Shown here in pieces: positions 1 to 7,717 of a stretch of 19,742 nt of DNA. The stretch is from an uncultured Roseiflexaceae bacterium (GTDB lineage: Bacteria > Chloroflexota > Chloroflexia > Chloroflexales > Roseiflexaceae), in NCBI GenBank assembly GCA_903868295.1, contig CAIPUQ010000021.1, forward strand, positions 1-19,742, read 5' to 3'. Every line of letters starts with the position of its first letter. The stretch's first letter is position 1. The translations under genes were made by a program, and so were the position numbers. Under the pieces are notes generated by a model. That model did not search any database and was not told where the DNA came from. It worked only from the letters and a program-made list of their open reading frames with translations.

Positions 1-54
1 GCTCACGATCGCTGAGTGACAGAGATTCGTACGCTTCTCTCCACGTCGGCACGC

Positions 55-708
55 TCATGTCGATGACACCGCATCGAGCAGTGTGCGCACATGCGGGATG
101 GTGCGCCATGGTGGATCCAAGTCATCGGGGTACTGCATATGTGGATGCTGCACCCATACAGCACGCATCCCAACGGCGTGCGCACCGCGTATATCGGCAT
201 CAGGGTTGTCACCAACCATGATTGCATCCTCGGCGCGTACCGCAAGGGCATCCAACATTGCCGAAAAAATGCGCGGGTCAGGTTTGTCGTAGCCGAACTC
301 CCCCGATACAATCATTGTCGGGAACCAACGTGCCAATTGGAATTGCTCAATCTTGGCCCGTTGCGTCCAACTCGGCCCATTCGTAATCAAGCCCAATCGC
401 GCAGTCTGAGCCAATGCGGACAGCGTGTCTGCAACGCCTGCGTCGAGCTCCAAATCAGTGAACCACGTGCGTTGGCTGACGGTCACGAGTTCATCACGGA
501 GGGCTGCATCGTGTACGCCTGCGTCTATCAGGAATGTCTGCATATCACGAAAGAAAATCCGTTGCTGCACTGCCCGCTCCAGCACCGCAGTAACCGCTTG
601 ATCCGGCAATTCGTCCAGCCATGATGCCCATGCACGACGTAGATGCCGTGCACGATGGCGACTCAAATCATAGAGTGTGTCATCCAAATCAAAAATGTAC
701 GCCTGCAT
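55..708 (-). CDS. HAD-superfamily hydrolase (subfamily IA-like phosphatase)
   Basis: A 217-residue haloacid-dehalogenase-fold hydrolase, probably a cytosolic small-molecule phosphatase; the substrate cannot be read from sequence. All four family motifs are visible. Motif I is FDLDDT with the nucleophile Asp7 and acid/base Asp9, motif II is LITNGP near residue 109, motif III is Lys142 in YDKPDPRIF, and motif IV is MVGDNPDADI with Asp167. The helical cap lies between motifs I and II (about residues 15-95), as in subfamily IA enzymes of the YjjG/phosphoglycolate phosphatase type. The ATG is preceded by GAGG four bases upstream. The gene is divergent from the phosphatase gene at 781. I see no good -35/-10 pair for it, although the -10 of the opposite promoter also reads TATTAT on this strand. 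Family is certain, substrate unknown. Confidence 0.9.
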   Translation of the reverse strand: MQAYIFDLDDTLYDLSRHRARHLRRAWASWLDELPDQAVTAVLERAVQQRIFFRDMQTFLIDAGVHDAALRDELVTVSQRTWFTDLELDAGVADTLSALAQTARLGLITNGPSWTQRAKIEQFQLARWFPTMIVSGEFGYDKPDPRIFSAMLDALAVRAEDAIMVGDNPDADIRGAHAVGMRAVWVQHPHMQYPDDLDPPWRTIPHVRTLLDAVSST

Positions 709-719
709 GATGCCTCATC

Positions 720-748
720 GTGACAGTCTGCCACCTTGCTCGTATAAT
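720..748 (+). promoter_or_regulatory. Sigma-70-type promoter for the IMPase-family gene
   Basis: GTGACA at 720-725 (one mismatch to TTGACA) and a perfect TATAAT at 743-748 are separated by 17 bases. This predicts a transcription start near 755 and a leader of about 26 nt before the ATG at 781. It lies in the 72-bp gap between the two divergent genes. The -10 reads TATTAT on the other strand, but I see no matching -35 there. Inferred from consensus only. Confidence 0.7.
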
Positions 749-780
749 ACCATGCAGTCATTTATTGATTGGATTCATCA

Positions 781-1569
781 ATGCATCCGCTTGCTCTCCC
801 GCAACTCATTGCTCTCGTCACCGAATGCGGCAACTACGCTCGTGATCAGCGCGACGCTCTCGCAATTACCCGCAAAAACGACGGTTCTATCGTGACTCAA
901 GTCGATCAGTACGTCGAACAACGCATTGTTTCGTATTTGCGTGAAATGTACCCCACGTATGCCATCCTGGGCGAAGAGGGCACGCACTATGCGTTTGAAT
1001 CCAATTCGCTCCCCGAATACACGTGGGTAATCGACCCCATTGATGGTACGTCGGCCTATGCAGGCAGACTCACCGGTTGGTGCGTCGGAGTAGGGCTGCT
1101 CGCACGTGGTGTCCCGATTGCAGGAGTCGTGTATTCACCAATGAACAACGAGTGCTACGTCGCCACTCCCGAAGGCCATGCATATCGGAACAATGTACTG
1201 CTCACTGATGTCAACGCGACCGAAAAGCAACTCGACGATTGGATGTCAATCCCATCCGACACCCATCGCAAATACGACATACAGTACCCTGGGCGGGTCC
1301 GCACGACAGGGGCAACCATTCTTTCGCTCTGTTACACTGCTGCCAACATGGCATCGGCAGCTCTTGTCGGCGGGTGCAAAGCATGGGACATCGCCCCCGC
1401 ACTCGCACTGTTGCGCTACACCGGCTGCGAGCTCTGGGATCTCAATGGTTCTGTCATTGACATTGCATCACTCCTCAGCCCAACCGCAACCAGCCCTACC
1501 ATGCTCTGCGCACCCCGAGACGAGTACGACCGTTACCGTCAATACATCCACGTGCGCTCTGCACGATAA
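781..1569 (+). CDS. Inositol monophosphatase-family protein (possible CysQ-like nucleotidase)
   Basis: A 262-residue Mg2+-dependent phosphomonoesterase of the inositol monophosphatase/FBPase superfamily. Metal-binding motifs are intact: ILGEEG (Glu65/Glu66), WVIDPIDGTSAY (Asp85 and Asp88) and GGCKAWDIAPA (Asp203). The family includes inositol-1-phosphatase, histidinol phosphatase and 3'(2'),5'-bisphosphate nucleotidase, and motifs alone do not separate these. I chose ATG 781; an in-frame TTG at 769 would add four residues, and neither has a strong Shine-Dalgarno. It is the only plus-strand gene in the window. It has its own promoter at 720-748 and converges on the ribosomal operon. I see no terminator of its own, so its transcript may run antisense into rpsI. 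Confidence 0.88.
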   Translation: MHPLALPQLIALVTECGNYARDQRDALAITRKNDGSIVTQVDQYVEQRIVSYLREMYPTYAILGEEGTHYAFESNSLPEYTWVIDPIDGTSAYAGRLTGWCVGVGLLARGVPIAGVVYSPMNNECYVATPEGHAYRNNVLLTDVNATEKQLDDWMSIPSDTHRKYDIQYPGRVRTTGATILSLCYTAANMASAALVGGCKAWDIAPALALLRYTGCELWDLNGSVIDIASLLSPTATSPTMLCAPRDEYDRYRQYIHVRSAR

Positions 1570-1815
1570 CCCCGCGATACAACCTATGTACAGCATTTCA
1601 CATGCGAAAGCCAAAGGGGCGCTTCGATTTAAACCGTCACCCAAGTATGCACCATGCCACGCACGACATCGAGCAATGCCGATCGGCGCCGGATGAGATC
1701 GCCGCTCGTGAAACATTCAGCACGCGCGCTCAGACAGTCAACAGTCACTCGCGCACACAAAAAACAACCTCTCTGTTTTGCGCGCGCTTCCACCACAATC
1801 TACAATGACTCCAGA
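1570..1815. other. Intergenic region between convergent genes
   Basis: About 245 bp between the end of the phosphatase gene and the operon terminator. Short frames here lack a ribosome binding site and recognisable motifs. I see no tRNA, no repeat longer than the short direct copy ACAGTCA (twice near 1735-1750) and no plus-strand terminator with a T-run. No gene is called. Confidence 0.6.
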
Positions 1816-1854
1816 ACCAAAACAAAAAGCCCTCTGCTCGTTGAGCAGAGGGCT
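1816..1854 (-). terminator. Rho-independent terminator of the ribosomal operon
   Basis: A perfect 12-bp inverted repeat, 1828-1839 (AGCCCTCTGCTC) with 1843-1854, has a 3-nt loop. On the minus strand it is followed at once by TTTTTGTTTTGG. It lies 15 bases beyond the rpsI stop codon. In the plus direction no T-run follows, so it should stop only the leftward transcript. It is the only canonical intrinsic terminator I found downstream of tuf in the 18-kb operon. Confidence 0.93.
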
Positions 1855-1869
1855 GTGTACACGCAGTGA

Positions 1870-2268
1870 TTAACGCTTCGTGTATTGTGGGCGCTTACGA
1901 GCACGTTTGAGACCGGGCTTCTTACGCTCTTTCTCACGTGGGTCACGGGTCAGCAGACCAGCGGCCTTCAATGCAGGGCGGAGTGCCACGTCAAGGTCGA
2001 GCAACGCACGGGCGATACCGTGACGAATTGCGCTTGCCTGACCCGAAATACCGCCGCCGAACACCTTAGCCATCACATTGAACGAACCGACATTACCCGT
2101 TGCCACGAATGGCCGTGCAATTTCGGTGGCGAACAATTCGCGGTGACCAAAGTAATCCTTCGGAGCTTTACCATTGACAACAATCTCACCGTTGCCACGG
2201 TACAAACGCACACGGGCTACTGCCGTTTTGCGTCGTCCCGTGCCTTGGTAGTAGTTCTTCTCAGCCAT
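1870..2268 (-). CDS. rpsI: 30S ribosomal protein S9
   Basis: A 132-residue S9, a protein of the 30S head whose extended C-terminal tail reaches the P-site tRNA. It starts with the typical YYQGTGRRKTAVARVRL segment. It contains FGGGISGQASAIRHGIARAL in the middle and the basic end KKPGLKRARKRPQYTKR, whose final Lys-Arg contacts the tRNA anticodon stem in known structures. The length is normal for the family. GAGGG lies seven bases before the ATG. It follows rplM by 21 nt, the conserved L13-S9 pair, and is the last gene before the terminator. Confidence 0.98.
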   Translation of the reverse strand: MAEKNYYQGTGRRKTAVARVRLYRGNGEIVVNGKAPKDYFGHRELFATEIARPFVATGNVGSFNVMAKVFGGGISGQASAIRHGIARALLDLDVALRPALKAAGLLTRDPREKERKKPGLKRARKRPQYTKR

Positions 2269-2289
2269 ATTAACCCTCTCGTCGTTGTA

Positions 2290-2730
2290 CTAACCGCGGA
2301 CCTTCGGCTCGAATACCTTGGGCATTTGTGCAGCATGTGGGTGCGTGGTACCTGCGTACAAGCGCAACTTGACAATCTGCTGACGGCCCAAGCGAGTCTT
2401 GGGCAACATCCCTTTAACCGCAAAGCGCAGGACGCGATCGGGGTGGGTCGCCATCATCCGGCGATATGTCACTTGCTTGAAGCCGCCTGGGTAGTTCGAG
2501 TGACGGTAGTACATCTTTTGATCTTGCTTTTTGCCAATCAAGCCGAGCTTCTCGACATTGATGACCACCACAAAATCGCCACCATCGATATTCGGACTAA
2601 AGGTCGGCTTGTGCTTCCCGCGCAACAATGTTGCAATTTGGGTGGCCAAACGACCGACGGTTTGACCTTCTGCATCGATGACATACCACTCGCGTGATAC
2701 TTCTGATGCTTTCTGCGAATAGGTTTTCAT
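2290..2730 (-). CDS. rplM: 50S ribosomal protein L13
   Basis: A 146-residue L13, an early-assembly 23S rRNA-binding protein of the large subunit. Recognised from WYVIDAEGQTVGRLATQIA near the N-terminus, SPNIDGGDFVVVINVEKL, the YYRHSNYPGGFK motif and the VKGMLPKTRLGRQ region. The length is typical. The start has only a weak ribosome binding site (GGAATAACGGGA before ATG), so it may depend on re-initiation after truA, which ends 24 nt upstream. It is paired with rpsI downstream. Confidence 0.98.
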   Translation of the reverse strand: MKTYSQKASEVSREWYVIDAEGQTVGRLATQIATLLRGKHKPTFSPNIDGGDFVVVINVEKLGLIGKKQDQKMYYRHSNYPGGFKQVTYRRMMATHPDRVLRFAVKGMLPKTRLGRQQIVKLRLYAGTTHPHAAQMPKVFEPKVRG

Positions 2731-2754
2731 TCCCGTTATTCCTTACCTACAGCG

Positions 2755-3528
2755 TTATTCCAAGGGTCGGAGCGCCGACCGTGGATACGTGACCGATACG
2801 AGTGTGAGGCCGTGAGCCGGGGCGAGATTGCCGGCCTTCTGGCGATTCCGTCCGTCCAGAACTGCTTTGAGTCCTTCTGCAGTCAGACTACCGACACCGA
2901 CGAGGAGTAGGGTGCCGACTACAATGCGCACCATATTGCGCAAGAAACCACTCGCCGTGATCCGAACGACTGCCACTGAGTGGCCGCCAATCAGCCTGCG
3001 CTGACATTCCACCGAAACACAACTCCGCACCGTAGGTCCAACCGGCACACCCAATGTGAATGCCGCATAGTCATGAGTACCAACCAGAACCTGGCTTGCC
3101 TCATGCATCGCTTCCACATCGAGCGTCCGCGATACAGCCAACGCAGTACGCCGCAAAAACGGCGATGCTACTGGTGCATCATCAAGTACGTATTCGTACG
3201 TCCGATGCTCTGCCCAAAACCGCGCATGGAAGTCACGGGGAGGCTCCCATATTTGCGGAATGGACACATCAGGGGGCAACAGTGCGTTCATAGCTCTGAG
3301 TATTGTCTCGAGCGACCGCTCGCTGGTCGTTGTAACATTGCCTACTTGGCCACTTGCGTGTACACCGGCATCTGTCCGACCCGCGAGGGTGACGCGTACA
3401 TGTTCAGCATGCAAACGCCACCACGACTGCTCAAGATCCCCCTGGACTGTCCGCACACCAGGCTGCAATTGCGACCCAGCAAAGTCGGTACCATCATATG
3501 CAATCTGGAACGCTATACAGCGGTCCAT
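2755..3528 (-). CDS. truA: tRNA pseudouridine(38-40) synthase TruA
   Basis: A 257-residue TruA, which converts uridines 38-40 in the tRNA anticodon arm to pseudouridine. The catalytic aspartate is Asp53 in AGRTDAGVHASGQV. Other family segments are the N-terminal IAYDGTDFAG, FHARFWAEHRTYEY, HDYAAF and FLRNMVRIVVGTLL. The start is set at the ATG preceding DRCIAFQIAYDG, 10 nt after the rplQ stop, with GGGTGAG just upstream. An in-frame extension into rplQ exists but lacks family homology. The position between rplQ and rplM-rpsI is common in Gram-positive-type alpha operons. Confidence 0.96.
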   Translation of the reverse strand: MDRCIAFQIAYDGTDFAGSQLQPGVRTVQGDLEQSWWRLHAEHVRVTLAGRTDAGVHASGQVGNVTTTSERSLETILRAMNALLPPDVSIPQIWEPPRDFHARFWAEHRTYEYVLDDAPVASPFLRRTALAVSRTLDVEAMHEASQVLVGTHDYAAFTLGVPVGPTVRSCVSVECQRRLIGGHSVAVVRITASGFLRNMVRIVVGTLLLVGVGSLTAEGLKAVLDGRNRQKAGNLAPAHGLTLVSVTYPRSALRPLE

Positions 3529-3538
3529 CTCACCCAAT

Positions 3539-3889
3539 TTACAGAAGTTCGATGATCGCCATCTCGGCACCATCGCCTATCCGTGGTCCAAGTTTCGTGA
3601 TGCGGGTATAACCGCTGCTGCGATCCTTGAACTGCTCAGGCGCGAATGCAAACAGTGCTCGCATTGCGTCTTTGCTTGCCAATCGTGACAATGCCATACG
3701 GCGATTGTGGGGGTTGTCGATACGCCCCAAGGTAATCAAGCTTTCGATGTATGGCTGGATTGCCTTGCACTTGGTAATTGTCGTCTTGATCTTGCGGTGC
3801 TCGATGAGTGAAATCATCAGACCGCGGTAGAGTGCTTCGCGCTGCTCTTTGTCACGACCTAACTTGTAGCCTTCACGACGATGTCGCAT
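3539..3889 (-). CDS. rplQ: 50S ribosomal protein L17
   Basis: A 116-residue L17, a large-subunit protein near the polypeptide exit region. Diagnostic segments are the N-terminus MRHRREGYKLGRDKEQREAL, the helix carrying LIEHRKIKTTITKCKA, and the C-terminal TRITKLGPRIGDGAEMAIIEL. The length matches the family's short form. It follows rpoA as in nearly all bacteria, after an 86-nt gap that contains a small CACTC/GAGTG hairpin at 3915-3928. Confidence 0.98.
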   Translation of the reverse strand: MRHRREGYKLGRDKEQREALYRGLMISLIEHRKIKTTITKCKAIQPYIESLITLGRIDNPHNRRMALSRLASKDAMRALFAFAPEQFKDRSSGYTRITKLGPRIGDGAEMAIIELL

Positions 3890-3975
3890 GGTAGCCCCTC
3901 ATAACTTCACGTATCACTCTGACGAGTGTCCGTCTGCCATTCCGCTGCATGCTCCCACACAACGGATTCTTGTCT

Positions 3976-4977
3976 TTATTCGACCTCGACGTCTGCAGTG
4001 GCTTCCGCACTACTGCTCCACTTGCCGCCCGGATCGTAATTGTGCTTGAGGCACTTTTCGCGAACCTTATCCTTGATTTCGTCGAGTGACTTTTCACCAA
4101 GGTTACGGACTGCCTTGAGCTGCTTCTCGTCCATCTGCAGGATCTGCCCGATGCTCGTGATATCTGCACGGCGCAAACAATTATGCGTTCGTGTGGTTAA
4201 CTCGAGTGCATCGACCGACATTTCCATGATCATGCTCGGGATAGCGCTGCTGTCAATGATTGCAGTAGGGCCATCATCAGGCAATTCGCCGATTTCTGGA
4301 CGACTGAATTCCGAGATGATCTTGTTGTATTGTACCAACACCTGCGCAGAATGAATGAGCGCATCACCCGGCTTGATGGTTCCGTCGGTGAATATCTCGA
4401 TAATCAACCGGTCATAATTCGTCGCCTGGCCGACACGTGTATTCTCGACGACGTAATTGACCTTCGGAACCGGCGTGTAAATTGCATCGATGGGGATTTC
4501 ACCAATCGCTGCAATCTCTCCCATTTCGGCAGGGACATAGCCACGGCCCTTATCGACAGTAAACTCGATTTCGATGCGGCTTTCGTTGCCATCTAACGTA
4601 CAAATGTAGTGATCTGGGTTGACCAGCTCAACATTACTTGGGACGTCGATGTGGCGAGCCAACACCGGACCAGGACCTTGCTTTACCAAGGTAATGCGCA
4701 CCTTACGTGGTGAATGAGAACGAAGCCGAATCCCCTTGATGTTCAAGACGATTTCGGTGACGTCTTCACGCACACCCGGGATGGTCGAAAACTCGTGGTA
4801 CACACCGTCGATCTTGATTTTGGTAATCGCAGACCCCGGGATGGACGACAAGAGCACACGACGCAACGCATTTCCAAGAGTATGGCCATACCCTGGCTCG
4901 AGTGGTTCTATCTTAAAGCGGCCGTAGTTTTCCTCTGCCGCAACCAATTCAATACTCGGCTTGGCGATGTCTAACAC
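3976..4977 (-). CDS. rpoA: DNA-directed RNA polymerase subunit alpha
   Basis: A 333-residue RpoA, the dimerising scaffold on which beta and beta' assemble. The N-terminal domain spans about residues 1-225 and carries the dimerisation helix HTLGNALRRVLLSS (32-45). A linker rich in acidic and Ser/Pro residues follows. The C-terminal domain (about 252-311), which binds UP elements and activators, contains NCLRRADITSIGQIL and VRNLGEKSLDEIK. A short acidic tail ends in EATADVEVE. The start is the GTG encoding MLDIAKPSIE, because AGGAGG sits six bases upstream of it at 4984-4989. An ATG 24 bases further out would place this Shine-Dalgarno inside the gene. Confidence 0.97.
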   Translation of the reverse strand: MLDIAKPSIELVAAEENYGRFKIEPLEPGYGHTLGNALRRVLLSSIPGSAITKIKIDGVYHEFSTIPGVREDVTEIVLNIKGIRLRSHSPRKVRITLVKQGPGPVLARHIDVPSNVELVNPDHYICTLDGNESRIEIEFTVDKGRGYVPAEMGEIAAIGEIPIDAIYTPVPKVNYVVENTRVGQATNYDRLIIEIFTDGTIKPGDALIHSAQVLVQYNKIISEFSRPEIGELPDDGPTAIIDSSAIPSMIMEMSVDALELTTRTHNCLRRADITSIGQILQMDEKQLKAVRNLGEKSLDEIKDKVREKCLKHNYDPGGKWSSSAEATADVEVE

Positions 4978-5028
4978 CGGCTGCCTCCTTCCAATCGTCA
5001 CTGCCCAACACCGGCCACAAGTACAGGA

Positions 5029-5646
5029 CTAGCGGCTGTAGAACTCAACAATCAACTGCTCGTTGATGCCTTGCTCAGCGTCCTCACGGCGTGGCAGAGC
5101 CACAATCTCCGCGCTCAAATCAGCATGCACAACACGCATCCACTCGGGAGCGCGATGCAACAGCTCTTTGGCATCGAGGATGGTCTTGAAGTACGGTCGC
5201 TTGCGACTTTCGACGCGAACGGAGATCTTCTCACCGACACGAACGGTGAACGAAGGGATGTTGGTCTTGCGGCCGTTGACGGTGACGTGACCGTGGGCAA
5301 CCAACTGACGTGCCTGTTGGCGCGTCGTGGCCAGACCCATGCGATACACGACATTGTCGAGGCGTCGCTCGAGCAACATGAACAACGCAGCTCCGGTCTC
5401 GCCGGGGACACGCTGTGCACGTGAATACAAGTTACGGAACTGCTTTTCAAGCACCCCATACATGTAACGTGCCTTCTGCTTCTCTTGCAACTGCATACCG
5501 TAGTCAGACATCTGACGGCGGCGTGCCGAAGGGCCATGCTGGCCAGGAGGGAAGGGGCGCTTGTTGAGCACCTTCTGTGCTTTTTCGGTCAAAGCAATAT
5601 TCAGCCGGCGGCTGATTTTGGCAATTGGTCCACGGTAGCGTGCCAT
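5029..5646 (-). CDS. rpsD: 30S ribosomal protein S4
   Basis: A 205-residue S4, a primary 16S rRNA-binding and assembly-initiating protein, also part of the mRNA entry channel. It starts MARYRGPIAKISRRL and has the PFPPGQHG motif. The S4 RNA-binding domain spans about residues 93-155 (RRLDNVVYRMGLATTRQQAR, HGHVTVNGRK). The N-terminal domain has no cysteines, so this is the zinc-free (C-minus) form. The ATG has GGAG ten bases upstream; an in-frame extension overlapping rpsK is not conserved. In many bacteria S4 represses the alpha operon at the translational level. I see no recognised S4-binding pseudoknot here. Confidence 0.98.
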   Translation of the reverse strand: MARYRGPIAKISRRLNIALTEKAQKVLNKRPFPPGQHGPSARRRQMSDYGMQLQEKQKARYMYGVLEKQFRNLYSRAQRVPGETGAALFMLLERRLDNVVYRMGLATTRQQARQLVAHGHVTVNGRKTNIPSFTVRVGEKISVRVESRKRPYFKTILDAKELLHRAPEWMRVVHADLSAEIVALPRREDAEQGINEQLIVEFYSR

Positions 5647-5665
5647 GTACTGCAGTCTCCTACGA

Positions 5666-6079
5666 TTAGACGCGCCGGCGCTTTGGCGGTCGGCAGCCGT
5701 TATGCGGAATTGGGGTGACATCGGTGATTGCGCTTACCTGCAGCCCAGCAGACTGCAACGAACGCACGGCTGCTTCACGGCCGGCACCAGGACCCTTGAC
5801 GAATACTTCGATCGTGCGCATACCGTTTTCGATAGCCTTGCGGCCAGCGATTTCGGCAGCAATCTGGGCAGCGTATGGCGTGCTCTTGCGTGAGCCCTTG
5901 AAGCCATTGTGCCCGGCGCTTGACCAGCACACCACGTTCCCCATCGGGTCCGTAATCGTCACAATCGTATTGTTGAATGTGCTCTGCACATGGGCCTGCC
6001 CACGTGGAACATTCTTCCGCTCACGACGCTTGCCGCGCTGTCGTTTGGGAGCAGCTGAACTCTTGGATGCCTTCGCCAT
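5666..6079 (-). CDS. rpsK: 30S ribosomal protein S11
   Basis: A 137-residue S11, part of the 30S platform lining the mRNA exit/E-site. The basic N-terminal arm (KRQRGKRRERKNVPRG) leads into AHVQSTFNNTIVTITDPMGN. Also present are GPGAGREAAVRSLQSAGL and the nearly invariant C-terminus PHNGCRPPKRRRV. The start is the ATG after GGAGGAATC, a strong ribosome binding site. It is followed 19 nt later by rpsD. The 60-nt gap to rpsM contains a small CCGTC/GACGG hairpin at 6107-6121. Confidence 0.98.
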   Translation of the reverse strand: MAKASKSSAAPKRQRGKRRERKNVPRGQAHVQSTFNNTIVTITDPMGNVVCWSSAGHNGFKGSRKSTPYAAQIAAEIAGRKAIENGMRTIEVFVKGPGAGREAAVRSLQSAGLQVSAITDVTPIPHNGCRPPKRRRV

Positions 6080-6139
6080 GATTCCTCCACACATTGTTAC
6101 TCAGCACCGTCATCACGACGGGCGAAAGTATTGCAATGA

Positions 6140-6520
6140 TTACTTTTTGACCTTCTTCTTGATTCCGATTGAAGCGCCTTTGCGGCCACGGCGGGTGCGG
6201 GCGTTGGTGCGCGTGCGCTGACCACGGACCGGCAAACCCTTACGATGGCGCAAACCGCGATAGCAGGCAATGTCCATCAATCGCTTGATGTTCATCTGGA
6301 TTTCACGGCGAAGATCGCCTTCCACGCGGAATTCGCGTTCGACGATTTCACGGATGCGAATTTGCTCTTCTTCGGTCAGGTCACGGACGCGAGTGGCCGG
6401 GTTGACGTTTGCCCGTGCCAAAATTTCGGAACCATTGGTACGACCAATCCCAAACACGTACGTAATCGCGATGTCGATACGCTTGTTTCGTGGGATGTCT
6501 ATCCCAGCAATACGAGCCAT
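6140..6520 (-). CDS. rpsM: 30S ribosomal protein S13
   Basis: A 126-residue S13, in the 30S head, forming bridges to the 50S subunit and touching the P-site tRNA. It starts MARIAGIDIPRNKRIDIAIT and has the helix-two-turn-helix segment YVFGIGRTNGSEI. The characteristic YRGLRHRKGLPVRGQRTRTN is followed by a Lys/Arg-rich tail. The start is at the ATG with GAGG five bases upstream; the longer frame adds a non-conserved peptide. It follows rpmJ after a 66-nt gap holding a stem-loop. Confidence 0.98.
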   Translation of the reverse strand: MARIAGIDIPRNKRIDIAITYVFGIGRTNGSEILARANVNPATRVRDLTEEEQIRIREIVEREFRVEGDLRREIQMNIKRLMDIACYRGLRHRKGLPVRGQRTRTNARTRRGRKGASIGIKKKVKK

Positions 6521-6542
6521 GCTTGCCTCTTTACGATCTGTG

Positions 6543-6565
6543 TCGTCGTACCTGTCGTACAACGA
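6543..6565 (-). promoter_or_regulatory. rpmJ-rpsM intergenic stem-loop
   Basis: TCGT/ACGA and GTAC/GTAC arms flank a 5-nt loop. The position between them is C/A on the plus strand but a U-G wobble in minus-strand RNA, giving a continuous 9-bp stem only in the operon transcript. No U-run follows, so it is not an intrinsic terminator. Function unknown. Confidence 0.45.
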
Positions 6566-6586
6566 GCTTCCACTTATCCTGGTGTA

Positions 6587-6703
6587 TTAACCCTGACGCT
6601 GCTTGTGCTTGGGTGTGCGCTTGCAAATCACCCGGATGATGCCCTTGCGTTTGATGACGCGACAGTATTCGCAGCGTGGTTTGACCGAAGCCTGAACCTT
6701 CAC
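6587..6703 (-). CDS. rpmJ: 50S ribosomal protein L36
   Basis: A 38-residue L36, the smallest bacterial ribosomal protein, which organises 23S rRNA near the base of the L7/L12 stalk. It reads from a GTG as MKVQASVKPRCEYCRVIKRK and ends RTPKHKQRQG. Its zinc ligands are Cys11, Cys14, Cys27 and His33 (C-x2-C-x12-C-x5-H), so it is the zinc-binding (C-plus) form. GGGGG lies five bases before the GTG. It sits 16 nt after infA and 66 nt before rpsM, the usual order. Confidence 0.97.
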   Translation of the reverse strand: MKVQASVKPRCEYCRVIKRKGIIRVICKRTPKHKQRQG

Positions 6704-6719
6704 AGTAGCCCCCTAACGG

Positions 6720-6941
6720 TTACTTGTACCGATATGTGATACGACCACGAGTCAAGTCGTACGGTGAGAGTTCAACCAAAACGCGATCGCCCTTCAAAAT
6801 CCGAATGTAATTCATCCGCATCCGACCCGAGATATGTGCGAGAACCTCAGGACCATTCTCGAGTTGCACTTGGAACATTGCATTCGGCAACGGTTCGAGA
6901 ACCGTTCCTTCCATTTCGATCACGTCTTTTTTCTTGGTCAT
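6720..6941 (-). CDS. infA: Translation initiation factor IF-1
   Basis: A 73-residue IF-1, a single S1/OB-fold protein that occupies the 30S A site during initiation. Recognised from KDVIEMEGTVLEPLPNAMFQV, LENGPEVLAHISGRMRMNYI and the end VELSPYDLTRGRITYRYK. The length is the family standard. The ATG overlaps the map stop codon by four bases (ATGA), which suggests translational coupling with methionine aminopeptidase. Confidence 0.98.
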   Translation of the reverse strand: MTKKKDVIEMEGTVLEPLPNAMFQVQLENGPEVLAHISGRMRMNYIRILKGDRVLVELSPYDLTRGRITYRYK

Positions 6942-7717
6942 AGTTCCTCTTCACTCGTCTCCTGACTCGTCAGGATTTCCGTCTCTCCGTCGGTCACTGC
7001 CACCGTGTGTTCATAGTGTGCCGCGTAACGACCATCGGTCGTCACCACCGTCCACCCGTCACGCAGGACCGTAGTTGTTGGCGCACCACACACAATCATT
7101 GGCTCGATGGCGAATGTCATGCCTGGTTGCAGGACGAGCCCTCGCCCCGCTACTCCGTAATTGAGGATTTGTGGATCCTCATGGAGCGCCTGCCCAATTC
7201 CATGGCTAATGTAGTTGCGGATTACGCCATATCCACGCGCTTCCGCGTAACTCTGGATAGCCCACGAGATGTCTGACAATCGTGCCCCTGTTCGCACAAC
7301 CGACAGCGCATGATACAAGGTCTCTTCCGTTACCTGTAGCAGTCCTGCAGCTTCGTCACTGATTGCTCCCACTGCATAGCTCCATGCAGAATCTGCATGA
7401 TACCCGTCGTACTGCACCCCTATGTCGATGCTCACAATGTCACCCTCGCGCAAGACGCGCTTTCTGGGGATGCCATGCACCAGTTCTTCGTTCACCGAGA
7501 TACACGTCGCCGCCGGGTAAGGTGGTGGACCGCCGTATCCCAAGAACGATGGTTGACCACCGAGGCGGGTGATCAACATATGGACACGGGTGTCAAGCTC
7601 ACGCGTGGTGATGCCTGGCTCGACACACGTACGTAACATACGATGACTTGCTCCGACAATCGCGCCCGCTCGTCGCATCGCTGCGAGTTCACGTTTGTTT
7701 TTACGCGTGACTGCCAT
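6938..7717 (-). CDS. map: Methionine aminopeptidase, type I
   Basis: A 259-residue type I MetAP that removes the initiator methionine from nascent proteins. The five metal ligands are Asp98 and Asp109 (VSIDIGVQYDGYHADSAW), His172 (SHGIGQALHEDP), Glu205 (FAIEPMIV) and Glu236 (YEHTVAV). His81 is the substrate-contacting histidine. There is no N-terminal zinc-finger or SH3-binding extension. The start is the ATG before AVTRKNKREL, with GGAGAG upstream. This start overlaps the end of adk by 17 nt, and the stop overlaps infA by 4 nt, so adk, map and infA are tightly coupled. Confidence 0.96.
   Translation of the reverse strand: MAVTRKNKRELAAMRRAGAIVGASHRMLRTCVEPGITTRELDTRVHMLITRLGGQPSFLGYGGPPPYPAATCISVNEELVHGIPRKRVLREGDIVSIDIGVQYDGYHADSAWSYAVGAISDEAAGLLQVTEETLYHALSVVRTGARLSDISWAIQSYAEARGYGVIRNYISHGIGQALHEDPQILNYGVAGRGLVLQPGMTFAIEPMIVCGAPTTTVLRDGWTVVTTDGRYAAHYEHTVAVTDGETEILTSQETSEEEL

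Noticed and set aside
1..54. Start of another minus-strand gene downstream of the HAD gene
   Set aside because: A GGAGAG resembling a ribosome binding site is present, but the remaining sequence is too short to show a start or a product.
709..780. Second, divergent promoter for the HAD gene using the shared TATTAT
   Set aside because: No acceptable -35 hexamer at 16-18 bp spacing on the minus strand; not supported well enough to annotate.
1654..1869. Short plus-strand frames in the gap after the phosphatase gene
   Set aside because: No Shine-Dalgarno, no homology I recognise, and they run through the operon terminator.
1885..2697. A 270-codon open frame on the plus strand opposite rpsI and rplM
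   Set aside because: It is exactly antisense to two certain ribosomal genes and spans their junction. It has no ribosome binding site or recognisable motif; it is a stop-poor antisense frame.
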